Source: Catonia carolina
Lineage: Eukaryota; Arthropoda; Insecta; Hemiptera; Achilidae
Direction: 5' to 3'
DNA length: 64,000 bases
NCBI GenBank assembly: GCA_035578175.1
Contig: JAQMRL010000001.1
Span: 184,089,283-184,153,282 of the forward strand
How positions within the stretch are numbered: the first letter of the stretch is position 1; every line of letters starts with the position of its first letter. The notes under the pieces were generated by a model. That model saw only the letters and a list, made by a program, of their open reading frames with translations. It ran no database searches and was not told the origin of the DNA. Shown piece by piece: positions 1-13,300 of this stretch. The translations under genes and the position numbers were made by a program.

Positions 1-1221
1 ACCAATTAATAAATATCTGAATGTATGGTATATGCATTTTTTAAACACCTGCTCTATATTTTTAACACCCTCTAAACTCAATATAAGATCACTTTATGTT
101 GTAACTACTATGTCGGTCTCCCAATTCCCACCTCATTTGTTCCTCACCTAATTGCAGCTTCCGTTTCCTCTCACTTTTGTGTTCTGTCCAGTAACTTATT
201 TCTGTTCGAGACTGCAAACCACCCAGCCATGTTTCCCTCCGCTGCCAGCGACTACACAATGAATTGACTTGGTATGGTTACAACTGATTTAAGTTCATGT
301 TGACACTATGTTTACCAATGAAATCAACAAATATTACAACTTATTAATTTGTGTGCGTTATTTACTTGTATTGTTTTGTGAAACTTATCAAGACTTTCAG
401 TGTACATGCTTTTAATGTTCATGAACTATGTTTGTTTCTTATGAACAATTACTGCTTATCAATGTTTACCTATAAGTGTTGGATGTATGCAAGTATTAAT
501 TTTGATCCATATTAATTGCATGATTCTTAAAGAAATAACCTCTTGTTTATTCGTTTCCGTTTTACCTAAACGTCTCTCAGTTTTATTACCATTTATTACT
601 ATTGTATTGGGTACCGACAGTAATTAACCTACTCTGGTCCCTCTGGTGTTAACGTGTAAGCTCAATATTGAAATATATTTACACTTAATTTTCAGGGTTA
701 CTCCTCGGTAACTCTAACAGCATGTCTGATGTCTTTACAAACTCTCATAATGTAGCATTTGTAATATGTCTATGTGGTATCTTAATTTTACAAGCTGATA
801 AAATATAGATTCATGTTAATATAACTTAAGTGACACTAATCTCCTTTTGGAAATGGATTTCATTGTGCAGCTAGAGACTCGATGATCAATGAAGTGAAGA
901 GTATAATAACATCTACATATGGAATACTCTTCTGGTACAGGTACACTGGTAAGCTGGCGTATATTTCAATCTAGTGAGAAAAATAATTATAAAAACCATA
1001 TCAGTCAGTCCTCTTTTTGTTTAGTAACCTCTAGGGTTCAAACCAGCCATTAGGTTGTTGATCAATGGTTCAACTTATCCTTCATTATCAATATCTGAAT
1101 TGTAAAAAAAAATGTCAATACACACACCAAAAATGATCTATCTAATCAGTATACTTATTGAAATGTGGGTTAGTAAAAATATAATAAAAGAGTAACATCA
1201 TTATAAATAAAGCATAATTAC
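1..1221. other. Left-end intron or downstream stretch, no firm gene
   Basis: AT-rich sequence below the last recognised SAMM50 exon. No further SAM50 exon could be found here. On the minus strand, 250 down to 89 is an open stretch of 53 codons rich in Arg, Glu and Trp that ends in a stop codon. It has a weak upstream acceptor-like AG. I do not recognise it and it may be a repeat remnant. On the plus strand, about 890-955 is a short open stretch between a good AG and a GTAAGC, equally unassigned. Confidence 0.3.
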
Positions 1222-1327
1222 CTTGTATGGATAGAGAAATGATAAGTCTAAAAGTGTACCACGGTCTATTAACTTATACCCAGATTTAGGCCATTCCATA
1301 TCATTCTGGAATATATTTGCAGAAAAC
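1222..1327 (-). CDS. SAMM50: SAMM50 coding exon 6 (barrel strand)
   Basis: 106 bp. One base completes the split valine codon from exon 5, then 35 codons follow, ending in phase 0 before GTAATT. It reads FSANIFQNDMEWPKSGYK, then LIDRGTLLDLSFLYPYK. It matches the family's conserved tryptophan, proline and SGYK pattern. The next exon should carry the WEG.WR region and was not found within the window. Confidence 0.88.
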
Positions 1328-4300
1328 CTGTACAAACCAGAACAAAATTTTATATTAATCCTGATTTTTCAATTTAAAAGGGAAACTTAGAAGATTATTA
1401 TCTCCAAAGTTATTTCTTTTTTGGCACCCAAAAATGAATCAGGGAACGTACCTAATTATGATCTCTTAATTTAATCCTTCTAATAATAATCCTTTTAACT
1501 AACAAAAATCAGAAGTTGGGTGCAAATCTTTGAGGTCTTTGATAATGCCACTTCTTAAGGATTGAGGGCAGTGGGAGCTGCATAGCCATTGCAAGTTACA
1601 ACTAGTATAAATATACATAAACTTACTATTTTACCTACTTTTTATATTTCAGTTTCACTCCCCAGGGACTTTCGAATTATCAGAACCTAACTTTACTTAC
1701 CCGTTGGCCAAATACCAACTGCAGCTGCCAAAATATCTGCACATTATATTCTATTAAATATCTAGGAATAAGAATTAACTACGCACTTCAATGGAATGAG
1801 CATATATATGGGCTATGTTAACATCTATAAAAAAATCTGGTGTGAAACACTCGCACGAGTTTCTATTGCCAATGTAGATAATGAACAATATAAACTATGT
1901 TTCATCACGAGTAAACAATGTAAAATGAAAATCAACCTCTGTAGGACTTAAAAATACAGAAATTCAGGAATTGTCACTAAAAACTAGGCTCCATGGAGAA
2001 AAATGCTAAAAATAAGTTGTACAGACTTTTATTTCCTACATAACGCTGATTATATTATACACTTTTGTCATAAAATGCATACTAAGGTCGCAATCTTAAA
2101 AAAAAAATTTTTTTTTACTGATTTTGATGAAAACGACAACAGAAAATCATTAATTGCCGCTAAACTAAGCTCTGCAGAAGAAAATGCATGCTATGGCTGC
2201 AATCTAACAAAATTACCATTTATTTTACAGATTTTTATAAAAAAAACAAAACAATGATTGAAATAAAAGTTAAAGGTTTTTAAATGTTCTACACCTTTGA
2301 TTTATTTATGTACTTTGCCCTAGAATGCATATTAAGGCCGCAATCTAAAAAAATAAATTTCTTTTTATGAGAACACAACCTCCCCAAGTATTTCAGCAGA
2401 CATGGTGCTTACTCTATCTTGTTGAGAAAAAAATTTAGTACATGAGGCGATTTTGAAAAAATTGCAGGAACTATTTTTTGAGAAAATTGCAAAAAAGTGA
2501 AAAATTGTGTGAATAAACTACTACTTCCGGTTGACTGATTTTAATGTAAATGTTCATTTAGGGTCCTCTAATGGTACCTAACTTAAGTTCCAAGTTTCAA
2601 CTACGTACGATACTCCGTTCTTGAGATATTTTGTTTACACACACACCAATTGCTAAAAACATGATTTTTGGATTCTGGGGGCCCAAAACATGTGTATCTA
2701 ATAAAAACTTGATTTCATAAAATCGACATGAAAACAATACTATCCTTTCCTATATATTCACAAAGGGCAAGAGAAAGTACCACTTATACACCTGTTTAAA
2801 AGCCTTCAAGCAACATTAGACTAAAAAACTGGCTAAAACTGGCATTAGACTAAAACTGGTTTACTACCTACTCAATCAGTGCTTTCCAAAGGCATTGTTG
2901 CTTGGGGAGGAACATGACGATGTGTAAAGAAAACAATATTAAAAGTATTAATCAAAAACCAGTAACACTTTCCATCTTATGAGCTTTTTCGGGAATTTTC
3001 AAGTACTGGATATATGACAGTTTTATGCACAAGAAGTTTTTATTTAAGCATTTAAAAACAAAAACACCTTCCCCTCAACAACTCATCACTACAATACCCG
3101 GAACAGGAACTTGGTTCCACTCCGCAGAGCTTCCACTAAATTATACCAAACCCAATAGAGTTCCCTAGCCCCTAACCTATTAAATCATATGCCAAATGGT
3201 ATCAAAAATCTGCCGAGCATCATAAAGTTTAGAAAGGTAGTAAGTCTGGTTGCTCAGCCAAGATAGGCATGAAATCCATCGGATGTTGACTTCTTTTAAC
3301 CCTTAACTGGTTCGTTTACTTTTCTTTTCGGCTGTAAAAGCAGACACACTTCTGTCCTAATGGGATGCACTCGTCAAATCTACTTTAAAACATTGTTCTG
3401 TCATAGTTGAGTAAGTTAATTTACTCCGCACCATAATTATATCACTGTATGATACAGTAATTGTATCAATACCAGTAATTTAATATTTGTCATGTGTTTT
3501 TTTGTTTTTATGTTACTTTCAGCAGAAAACAAATAAATATATTTTTTTTGTATCAATTAATTTATTTTTAAACAAGTTCAACAATAAAATACAGAAATCC
3601 ACTTATAATTATAAATATAACATAAACGGAAAATCAATTCTTTTGGTTGAATCATTAATGAATGAAAAAAAATAAATAAAAGAACACTTAATGAGAGTCA
3701 TATGGTTTTTTTAAAATTAGTTGGACACAGGTAACTTATTTCTATAGATAAACTGCAACAGAAGTTCCAAAATACCAGATTTTTCACCTAACATGAAATG
3801 CGTAGTAGCAGTATTATTCCTGTGGAATATAAAATTATTATTTAAATTTAGGCTACACTAAAAATATGATAACCAACTGCAGTGAATACTTCTCACACCC
3901 ACATGCATATGAAAGCATACATTATTGTTTAGAAGTGGTTGACAAGGGAACAGGTGACAAACAGCCTACAAAAAGCCCCTGCACAAAATTTTAATATCCA
4001 AATCCACAGCACGGTACGAAAGAGCATGTTATTACAGAGCGAATATAGTAAATTTTAATAATAACCTAAAAAATTCATTTGTAACAGTTAACAATAAACT
4101 GACAATTTTAAAATAAAAGAATCACAATAACTAAATGTTTTAGTCTGATTTAATAAACAAAACAAATTTTTGAGATCTGCAGTAAACCCTTAATTATTAC
4201 CATTAAATTTACATACATAAAAATAACCAAAACTTACTTTAGCCACGGCTGTTTCTTATCTTCCATAAAACAAAAATTTATGTAAATAAACAGTTACGTA

Positions 4301-7300
4301 ATTATTAATAAATAGTATGTAAGCATTTACGGCTTTACATAATTAAATAATAATACAATTTTTAAATTGTTATTATTTACTCTTTTTAACACTCAGACCT
4401 ACCTAAACAAGATAGCATTCTGATGATAAAATGGAATTGAATAATTTAACCTTATTTTATAATGATTTCATACAACACAAAAACACTACTATCAGCTGAT
4501 CATTCAATCAGAAAAAATATATCTAAGTGTCATTAAGCAAATTCATTTTTAAGAACTCTCCATTAACTGTGCATTAGCAGTCATCCCATGGATTTTTACA
4601 GTGGAAACTTAATTAACCAATAAAATAAACATAAAAATAACATCATTCCTAGAAATCAGTCCAAGAAATCCTGAACCTTCAAGTCAAGAGTGTTTCAGCT
4701 CACAATAATTTTTTGATTAAGTCGTATTTAATAAATAAGGCAAGAAAATGAAGTCAAATGTCAAAAAGATCTAATACCGACAAATATCTTCATAGAGAAC
4801 TGTATTCAGCCTTATTACCACACAAAAGAAAAAAAAAAGAAAATGAATGAATTTTACACCAAGGTTACAAAGTATGAAATATACCATGTCTTCCAGAAAG
4901 GTTGCATCCACTTTAAAAACAAATGGTGATAAGTCATTTTTTTTTGTTGTAAACAGAAAATATTAAAGGATTTTACAACTTAATAAGTATCTATATGAGC
5001 ACTGTTGGTTGCTCTGCACACCTCTAAATGATAGTTGACCTCTATTCAGGTATGCTTTGTCATATCGAGTGTGACCGAAACAACAGTAGTAGCAATTCGT
5101 TGTCGTAATTAATTTCCATTTCAAAAATGTTCACTATAGACATGGTTTTTAACATAACCCCAGAAGAAAAAAATCAAACAGGGTTAAATCTGAACTTCTC
5201 GAAAGCCAAAGCACAGGACCAGCCCTACCGATCATCAGGTAAATTCTATTTAAGGTCAGGGAAGGAACCTTTCATTGAGAACGTGGCGTACTAGAAAACT
5301 CAAATGAAGAGAGCAGTCTTGTTACCAAATTATGGTAATGTTCTTTTCTAATTCAGTTTGTTGAATTTGCGGTACAGTCGTATCAAGAAATTTTTTTAAT
5401 ATTTTCTGTTTACAACCAAAAAAAATTGACGACTTTACCTCCAGTAGTTTGACCCGGTATATTTACAGTGACATCGCTGCGTGATCCAAACCGTTACTTT
5501 TAATCTATAAAAAAAGTGCTAAGAAGTAAATAATACAACAAAAAATAAACCATTTAGATGCTAAAATTAAACATACCCAAAAGTAATCTATTGTTAAATT
5601 TTTATCATTTTAGGATTGTGCTGTTTTATTTAACAACTATAGAAGCTTATGGGACATACTCATGTATTGGATACTATATAAAAAAAATTCCAAACCCTAG
5701 CTGGAGATCATTAATTAAGAATAACTTACACAACATCAAGGTCTAGGAAGTATGGTTTGTAAAACCCACAATTGAATGTTCTCGTACGTCTGGATCCATA
5801 ACTATATTCTGCATGGAGTTGTTCAGCACCACCAAATAAATTTGGTCCCTGTGCACTGATTACTACTGATCCTTCATTATCACCTCCAACCATAGTGCTG
5901 ACACCACCTTTCATTCTTTTCAATTCCCTAACGAAGTAAGTTATCTGTAAGTGAACAATGAATAATATAAGAAATATAAGTTTGCATTAGATGTAGTTGT
6001 AGTTAAATAAGTGAAACTTAAGACAATGAATAAATAAAAAGAATATGGTAAGTTTAAATACATTAGATACATGTATACTGTATAACATTTCTGACTTTTT
6101 AACACTTCGGTAGGGGAAAGTGTTGTACCTTTGACCACCCAGGCCGTGGCTCCATCTATCAATTATTTTTCAAACTTGTTATATGTAGTTCACAGGGGTT
6201 CCAGTAGAGGTGCTTTTTATGCTATAGAGAATTTGTGAATACATACCAGCTTTCAGAAAAATACTGTTTTTATTTTCATTACTGAAAAGTAAGTATTTTT
6301 ACATTGTTGTTTTACATTATACGTACTTTTTTTGTAATTGTATTTTGTTTATTTGATTAACTTTAAACAATACTCTTATATGTTAACTTGACATTGTGTA
6401 TTAGTAGAAAGTGGCATACTTAACCTAAAAAAAATTAACAGTAAATAAAATGGATGATGTCATGGTGTTGTTCCTTTGACCATCCCTGTATGTTGTACCT
6501 TTGACGTGGTCAAAGGTACAACACAATGGTTGTTTTATAAAAATCTGTAAATTAATTGACTTGGAAATAATGAGCCAATATAAAAATAATTAGGAATATG
6601 ATTTTAATTTCTGGATTGGCTGTAGGCCTTAATGTTTTTTTTAATTTAATTTATGCTCTTTAGTCAATTTATTAAATATGGTTTTTGTTTGTTGTAGGTA
6701 ATTAAACTTTCAAGATGCCCAGAAGCAAATTGGGAATAAAACGAAAGAAGATTGACAAAAATGAAATAGAAACAGCGATTTCATTTATTCAGGAGAAAAA
6801 CATGACGATTGGAGAAGCTGCAAGACATTTTGGTCTGAAAAAACCAACATTAATTTTTCACTTAAAGAAATTACGAGAATCAGGTAAAACAAAATATTCA
6901 TATTCTCCTAAAAAACCAAAAAAAATATTCAGTGACGAAGAGGAGCTTCAGTTAGTTGATTATTTAGTAACGGCTGCAAATCTCCATTACGGGCTAACAA
7001 AAAAGCAAGTAATGACTTTAGCGTATGAATTTGCCAAAGCTAAAAATAAAACAATGGAGCCTTCTTGGTCTATCAACAAAAGCGCAGGAAAGCAATGGCT
7101 ACGAGACTTCCGTAAAAAATATAGTGATAAGTTATCACTTCGTAAGCCAGAACCAACAAGTCTCGCACGGTCTACTGGTCTTAATAAAGAGACTGTAGCC
7201 ACTGTATTTAAAAATTATAAAACCGTTTTGAACCGCCACCAGTTTTCACCCAGTGAAATTTGGAATTGTGATGAAACTGGATTTAGTACAGTTCATAAGC

Positions 7301-10300
7301 CACCTAAAGTAATAGCTTCTAAGGGGAAAAAACAAGTAGGCAGTATGACATCTGGTGAAAAGGGAAGTACTGTAACAATGATTGCTGCAGTAAGTGCATC
7401 AGGAAACAGCATTCCACCGCTGTTCGTGTTTCCAAGGGTAAACTATAAAGATTTTATGCTGCATGGTGCACCCCTTGGATCAATAGGAGCAGCTAATTTG
7501 TCAGGGTGGTCTAATGAGGATATTTTTTTGCAATTCTTTAAACATTTTATACCACATTTGCGTCCAAGTGTTGAGGCACCAATCTTATTAATCATGGACA
7601 ATCATGAGTCCCATGTGACTATACCAGTTATCGATTTAGCTAAAGCTAATGGTGTCACATTGGTTACTTTACATCCGCTTACAAGCCACAAAATGCAGCC
7701 TCTTGATAGAGGCTGTTTTGGGCCCCTGAAGAGTTATTATAATGAAGCGGTAAACAATTGGATGCTAACACCAGGCAATTTTGGTAAACCTTTGACAAAA
7801 TACAACGTTGCTGAACTAGTAGGTTATGCATATCCTAAAGCCATAGTGCCCAATAACATCACAAAGGGGTTCAAAGTATCAGGATTCGTACCTTTGAATG
7901 ATAAGAGTTTTAGTGATGATGAATTTCTACCTGCCTCAGTAACTGACAGACCAATCACAGTAGAAAATCAAATTGAACCCAATAATTCTGCAGCTTCTGA
8001 AAAAACTGCATCCTCATTAAGTCAGGATCAAAACAAAGCTGTTACTTCTGAAAATGTGGTTGACAAATTAAGTCTACCTTCAACATCCAATGCATCTATA
8101 ACACCTGAAACTGTAAGACCACATCCTAAAGCCCAGGCAAGAAAAGCAACAAACAGAGGTAGGCCTAAGGGTAAATCGCGCATACTCACTGACACACCTG
8201 AAAAACAGGCAGTTGAGGCTGCAAAAGCAAAAAAGAAAAAAGTGATCACTATAGACAAAAAAAATCAAACGAAGAGAATTCCTAAAAAGAAACTTTTTGT
8301 TCAGCTAGAAAGCTCAGATTCTGAATTAGATTTAGACCTACAAGATTCATCGGATGAAAGTGGCGAATTTGGCTTACTGGACGAGTATTGTGAGATGCAA
8401 GATGAGTTTGAGAAAGAAGATTTGAATGTGAAAAATTTTGTTCTTGCTAAACTTTCTTCAAAAAAATCTACCAGGTATTTTGTGGCACAAATTTTTGAGA
8501 AAGACAATGATAATTCTATTTATGCAATAAAATATTTGAAAAGGCTGGCCTCAAGTAACAAATTTAAAAGAGAGGATGACCAACTATACGAGGGGGTACC
8601 CAAAAGTATCCGGAATAGCTCTGCTGTGGGCGGAGCTTGTGCAGTACAAATTCCCGCCACTAGGCTGCTTGTAGCGCTACTCATTGCCAGTTCAATGCCA
8701 TTTTGTTCGTTGATCTAGCTTGTTCTGTTCTCGTGCAGTGATTGTTCTCGCTAGTGCTGTTTTGTGCTCGTGTCGTTTTTCATGATGGCAAGTTTTAATG
8801 AACAACGTGCGGCTGTGAAATTTTGCTTCTTGCTCGGTAAAAACGCCGCGGAAACAGTTGTAATGTTGAACACAGCTTACAAAGACGACGCTATTGGAAA
8901 AACCCAAGTGTACGAGTGGTTTTTGCGCTTTAAAAATGGCGACATGTCGATTGAGAACAAACCTCGTTCTGGACGACCGTCGACTTCCCGAACAGACGAT
9001 AATGTTGTGAAAGTGAAAGAAATTGTACGAACAGACCGACGACAGACCATTGACCAAATATCACAGGTTAGTGGGTTATCTTGGAGCTCAGTCCAACGCA
9101 TTTTAACAGAAGACTTGACAATGAAAAGAGTCGCTGCCAAGTTTGTGCCTCGGGTTCTGACAGACACTCAAAAGGAACGTCGAATTGAAACGTGTAGTGA
9201 TTTGAAACAACAGCTTGAAACTGATCCAGATTTCATGTCAAAGATCATTACGGGTGACGAGTCTTGGTGCTATGGGTACGACCCAGAAACCAAACAACAA
9301 TCCAGTCAATGGAAGACTTCATTATCACCCCGACCAAAAAAAAGTCGTCAAGTCAGATCGAACATCAAAACAATGCTGATTTGTTTTTTTTGATGTGAGG
9401 GGAATTGTCCATTCAGAGTTCGTTCCACCAGGTCAGACGGTAAATCAAGCTTTTTATCTTGAAGTGTTAAGAAGACTACGAAACAGCATTCGTCGTAAAA
9501 GACCTAATTTGTGGCAGACAGGGGACTGGTTTTTCCACCACGACAACGCGCCTGCACACACGGCAATCTCGGTTACCCAGTTTTTGGCGATAAACGGCAT
9601 GGTTTTGCTACCACACGCACCGTACTCACCCGATCTGGCTCCGTGTGATTTTTTCTTGTTCCCACGCATGAAAAGGGGCATGAAAGGTCTCCGATTTAAC
9701 AACGTTGATGATGTCAAGAAAAAAACGACGGATGAGCTGGCAGCCATCACTGAAGAGGAGTACAAAAAATGTTTTGAACAGTGGAAGCACCGGTGGGACA
9801 AATGTATTAGTTGTAATGGAGAGTATTTTGAAGGGGATAAGGTTCTTTTGTAAAAAAATTAAAAATAAATAGTTTTAAAAAATAATTCCGGTTTCTTTTG
9901 GGTACCCCCTCGTATGAGATAGGGATTGATGACATTGTAGCCAAACTTCCAGAACCAATTACAGTAAAAGGATCTGCTCGTCAGACGGAGTACATGTCAT
10001 TTGGAGTTAATTTTTCGTCTTACTGTGTTGAATGATAAAAAAAATTTGTTTTACTTTTTAATTTAACTTCCTTTTTGTACACTGTGTTAAATAAATTCAT
10101 TTTTAAACTCTATTGTGTAGTTGTTGGTTTTATTAGATTACTGGTCAAAGGTACAACAACCCCCGGTCAAAGGTACAACCATATGTTGTACTTTTGACCA
10201 CTGTGTAAAGGTAATTTTAAAGGCTAAAAAATATTTTTCTAACAAAGATACTTTTTTGTAAGGATAGGCAAATACTGCCAAAATGTGCCAAAATTGCTCT

Positions 10301-13300
10301 GCATTTAGCAAATATCATTTATCTGCAAAATAAAAATTTAGAAAATTCAAAACGTTAAAAATGGTCAAAGGTACAACACTTTCCCCTACACATCACTGTG
10401 TTCATGACATACAGTTAAACAAAAAAAAAATCACAATTTCTACCTATAATAATTAATACTACATTATTGTCCATCCATGGATTGGTTGGATTACCTTGTT
10501 AATTAATAGTTAAGTACTAACTAATGTAGTAATTTATTTTATTATTAAAAATATTGTGTAATATAGAATAATCAAGAATATTGCAAATAAAAACATAAAT
10601 TGGTAATCTGTTAGTTAATTCATAAGCTATTTACTTATAAGTAACTTATTATTTCATCACATTCCTTTCCTGAATACAGGCTATGCCTCATTCAGGAAAG
10701 TAATTTCTGTTCGGTTAAAGAAACTTGTATACATTGTAATTAGTATAGTGGAAATAAATAAATAAATAAAATTATTAAAACAGAAAAATTAATAGTAATA
10801 AGTATTAATACTTTTCGATTTGGCCAGTTATAATTTAGCCACCATATGCCTTCTACGTGTAGCATTACAAATGTACAAATGTGATCATGAGAAAGGATCA
10901 CTTCATGAAAATTAATAAGAACAAAACAAAAATGTTGTGCAGCAGCAAGAGTGGTTTAGAAGTGATGGGAAATTTAAAAGTAGGTTAGAGTTTATAACGC
11001 AAATCACAAAAGATGTAGGGTGTTACAAGTATGTAGATATGAAACGACTTGCGCAAGATAGAACAGCTTGGAGAACTGCATCAAACCAGCCAAGAGACTG
11101 ATGACAAAAAAAAGAATAAGTAAATTAAAATATTATATATGGTATCTAGTTTTAAAAAAAGAAACAAACACCTGTTTTCATTACTTTTTAACTATTCAAC
11201 TTTTCCTCTCATTAACTTATTAATTACAGATTTAAATGCTGTTGCTGAATTTTTTCTATCTTAGGTACATAAACTTTCTTAATACCAGTTTACAAATATA
11301 CATAGATAATTGAAAATAGATACAGTCCATTAGCAAAAATGTTAATGCCTACCTTACTAAATCAATTAAAAAAACTTTTTTTACTCCAAAAATGAGGTAG
11401 AAAACCTCAAGGGGGAAAACAACCATTACTAATACCAAAACCATTACTTTTACCAATACTATGGTAGTGTGAAGCTAATATCACAAGTGAGGTCTCTTAA
11501 CTATTTAGAAAATACTCTAAAAAACAATTTATTTTCAATAATGTTCAAAAATATTTTTAAAATTTTTCTATGTAATTACCATTTTGATTGACATATTTTT
11601 CTAGTTGTGGCAATTTGTACACCCACACCAGCTTAATATTATATTGATAGTTAAACAGGCACTGAAACTAATCTTTCATCTTGTCATCATTAATAAATTG
11701 TGTTATGGTGAAATGTTATTGCAACTTACAAAACAGGTGGTAGTAAATGGGTGCTAGGTTCCTACTATAGGGTGGGTGGGTGAACTCAGGTTTACCACGG
11801 AAAGAGTCAATTCGTTGTCGTTTGTAGTCTTCTGTCAGTATTCACGGGATCGATCTTGTGCCCATCCACCCATATTGCAACTTTTCCTTTAAAATCTGAT
11901 AAATGGTACTTCGATGAAACCTCAGAAACCAACATGTCAAGATGGATCATCCAGAGTGATCCGCTGATCTTCATGCATGGTTTACTCAACCTTTGTGACT
12001 GTCTAATCGAAAATTGAATCTCCTCAATCATGAATTTCAGTACAAACAGCTGCTAACTCCCTGTATCACACAGTTTTTCACACCCACAAATAATTCACAA
12101 TACACTTCCATTAATCGGAAATGAATTTGATTGGTTTAAAGCTCAACGACAGTGTGAACTTTGATTTGGTGAAAGTTAACTTAACTAAACTTAACTTAAA
12201 GCTAACTTTATTTGGTGGTAGCCATTATTAACAGCTCTCAAACCAATACAAACCAATACTGAGCATCCCAGCACTTTTAAGATGTTACTTTTAGTTTTAC
12301 TCAAGTAGATGATACAGTTTATGATGATACAGTTTAAATAAAGAAACTGCTAAAGAAATCCTTAAGTCAATCAATTGTTTATGGGATTATCACATACATA
12401 TAACAAAAGGTAAAAAATCATGAAAATGAGGATTTTAGATCCATTATGAAATAACATACCTCATAACCATTCGGTGTAGCTTCAGGCCCACTGCTAGTAT
12501 CAATAAAAATAGCAATGCTACGAAAACATCCCAAACTCTCTAGCTTCCCTCGAACTTTATGGGCTTGTTTAATGATCTACAACAAAAATTTAATATTTCG
12601 TCAAACCATAAAACTATGTCATTAATTCCATACATTTTATACCAAACCATGCAAACCATTGTTCTAAATCACGTATAACATATGTCAGCAATGTCAAGGA
12701 TCTGAAATTTACATCAATTTAAAACAAAAAATGTGATTTCTGTTTAACTGGCAAAATCTAATGCACAGACTATTTTATTTAGAAAAAGCAATGGTCAATA
12801 TTATTTAAGAATGATACCTACAAAAGTTAATCACTCGAGTGCTTCATTCATAATGCATAGCTTTTTATTTCTCTGCTAATTTGATTATCTCGTCACAATA
12901 AAGGCTGGTACTGTTCACCTAGCTTAAACAGTACTGTATCATTACTATCAAAAAAATCTGGTGTGAAACACTCACACAACTTTCTTTTGCCAATGAAAAA
13001 ATTTACAATAAACCTAACATTATTAATAAAACATTAGAAATAAACAAAAAACTAACTTGAATAACATAACCTAATTTTAAAAATGAGTGAAAGACGCAAA
13101 ATGAAAATCAACCTCAGTTTAGCTTAAAAATACGGAAAATCACTCTTTCACGCTAAACTAGGCTCTGTAGGGAAAAATGTTAAAAATAAAAGTTGTAAAT
13201 CTTTTAATTATCTATAAATTTGATTGTATACACTTTTGTCGTTAAGTGCATACTAAGGCCGAAATCTGAAAAAAATCGATTTTTCACACGTTTTCGTGAG

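Larger units (their letters stand above)
6715..10035 (+). pseudogene. Pogo/Tigger-like DDE transposase, split by mariner insertion
   Basis: The first part, 6715-8588, encodes about 625 residues. Residues 15-55 form a psq-type helix-turn-helix (ISFIQEKNMTIGEAARHFGL). Residues 75-150 resemble a CENP-B/Tc5 DNA-binding domain. The catalytic core has Asp186 (IWNCDETGF), Asp295 (LLIMDNHESH) and Asp331 (MQPLDRG), a DD35D spacing typical of the pogo group. A Ser/Asp-rich acidic linker (LESSDSELDLDL) precedes a C-terminal domain. The coding phase resumes after the mariner at 9915 and runs to a TGA at 10033-10035, adding about 40 residues (YEIGIDDIVAKLPEP onwards). As it stands the protein reads into the mariner and stops at 8718. 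The ATG at 6715 is the first in frame and precedes the HTH. Confidence 0.9.
6113..10386 (+). mobile_element. Pogo/Tigger-type DNA transposon with nested mariner
   Basis: The ends are perfect 25 bp inverted repeats (6113-6137 and 10362-10386) starting GGGGAAAGTGTTGTACC. They are flanked by TA at 6111-6112 and 10387-10388, the target duplication expected for this superfamily. Inside each end are further copies of the GGTCAAAGGTACAACA motif. The element carries one transposase ORF, interrupted at 8588 by a mariner of 1324 bp. Without the insert the element would be about 2.95 kb. It sits in SAMM50 intron 4, in the opposite orientation to the gene. Perfect ends and an otherwise unbroken ORF suggest fairly recent movement. 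Confidence 0.93.

Noticed and set aside
4228..4264. Minus-strand MEDKKQPWLK followed by GTAAGT as a first exon
   Set aside because: Ten codons only, with no partner exon, and it lies within a SAMM50 intron; most likely chance.
5941..6162. 73-codon minus-strand frame next to SAMM50 exon 5
   Set aside because: It spans the end of the pogo-like element and adjacent intron and has no recognisable domain.
8764..8784. GTG-initiated extension of the mariner transposase
   Set aside because: An ATG at 8782 or 8785 directly precedes the conserved MASF start. GTG initiation is not expected in an insect transposon.
11807..12031. 74-codon minus-strand frame as a gene
   Set aside because: The better reading in another frame shows mariner-like motifs; this frame is a shadow of a decayed element.
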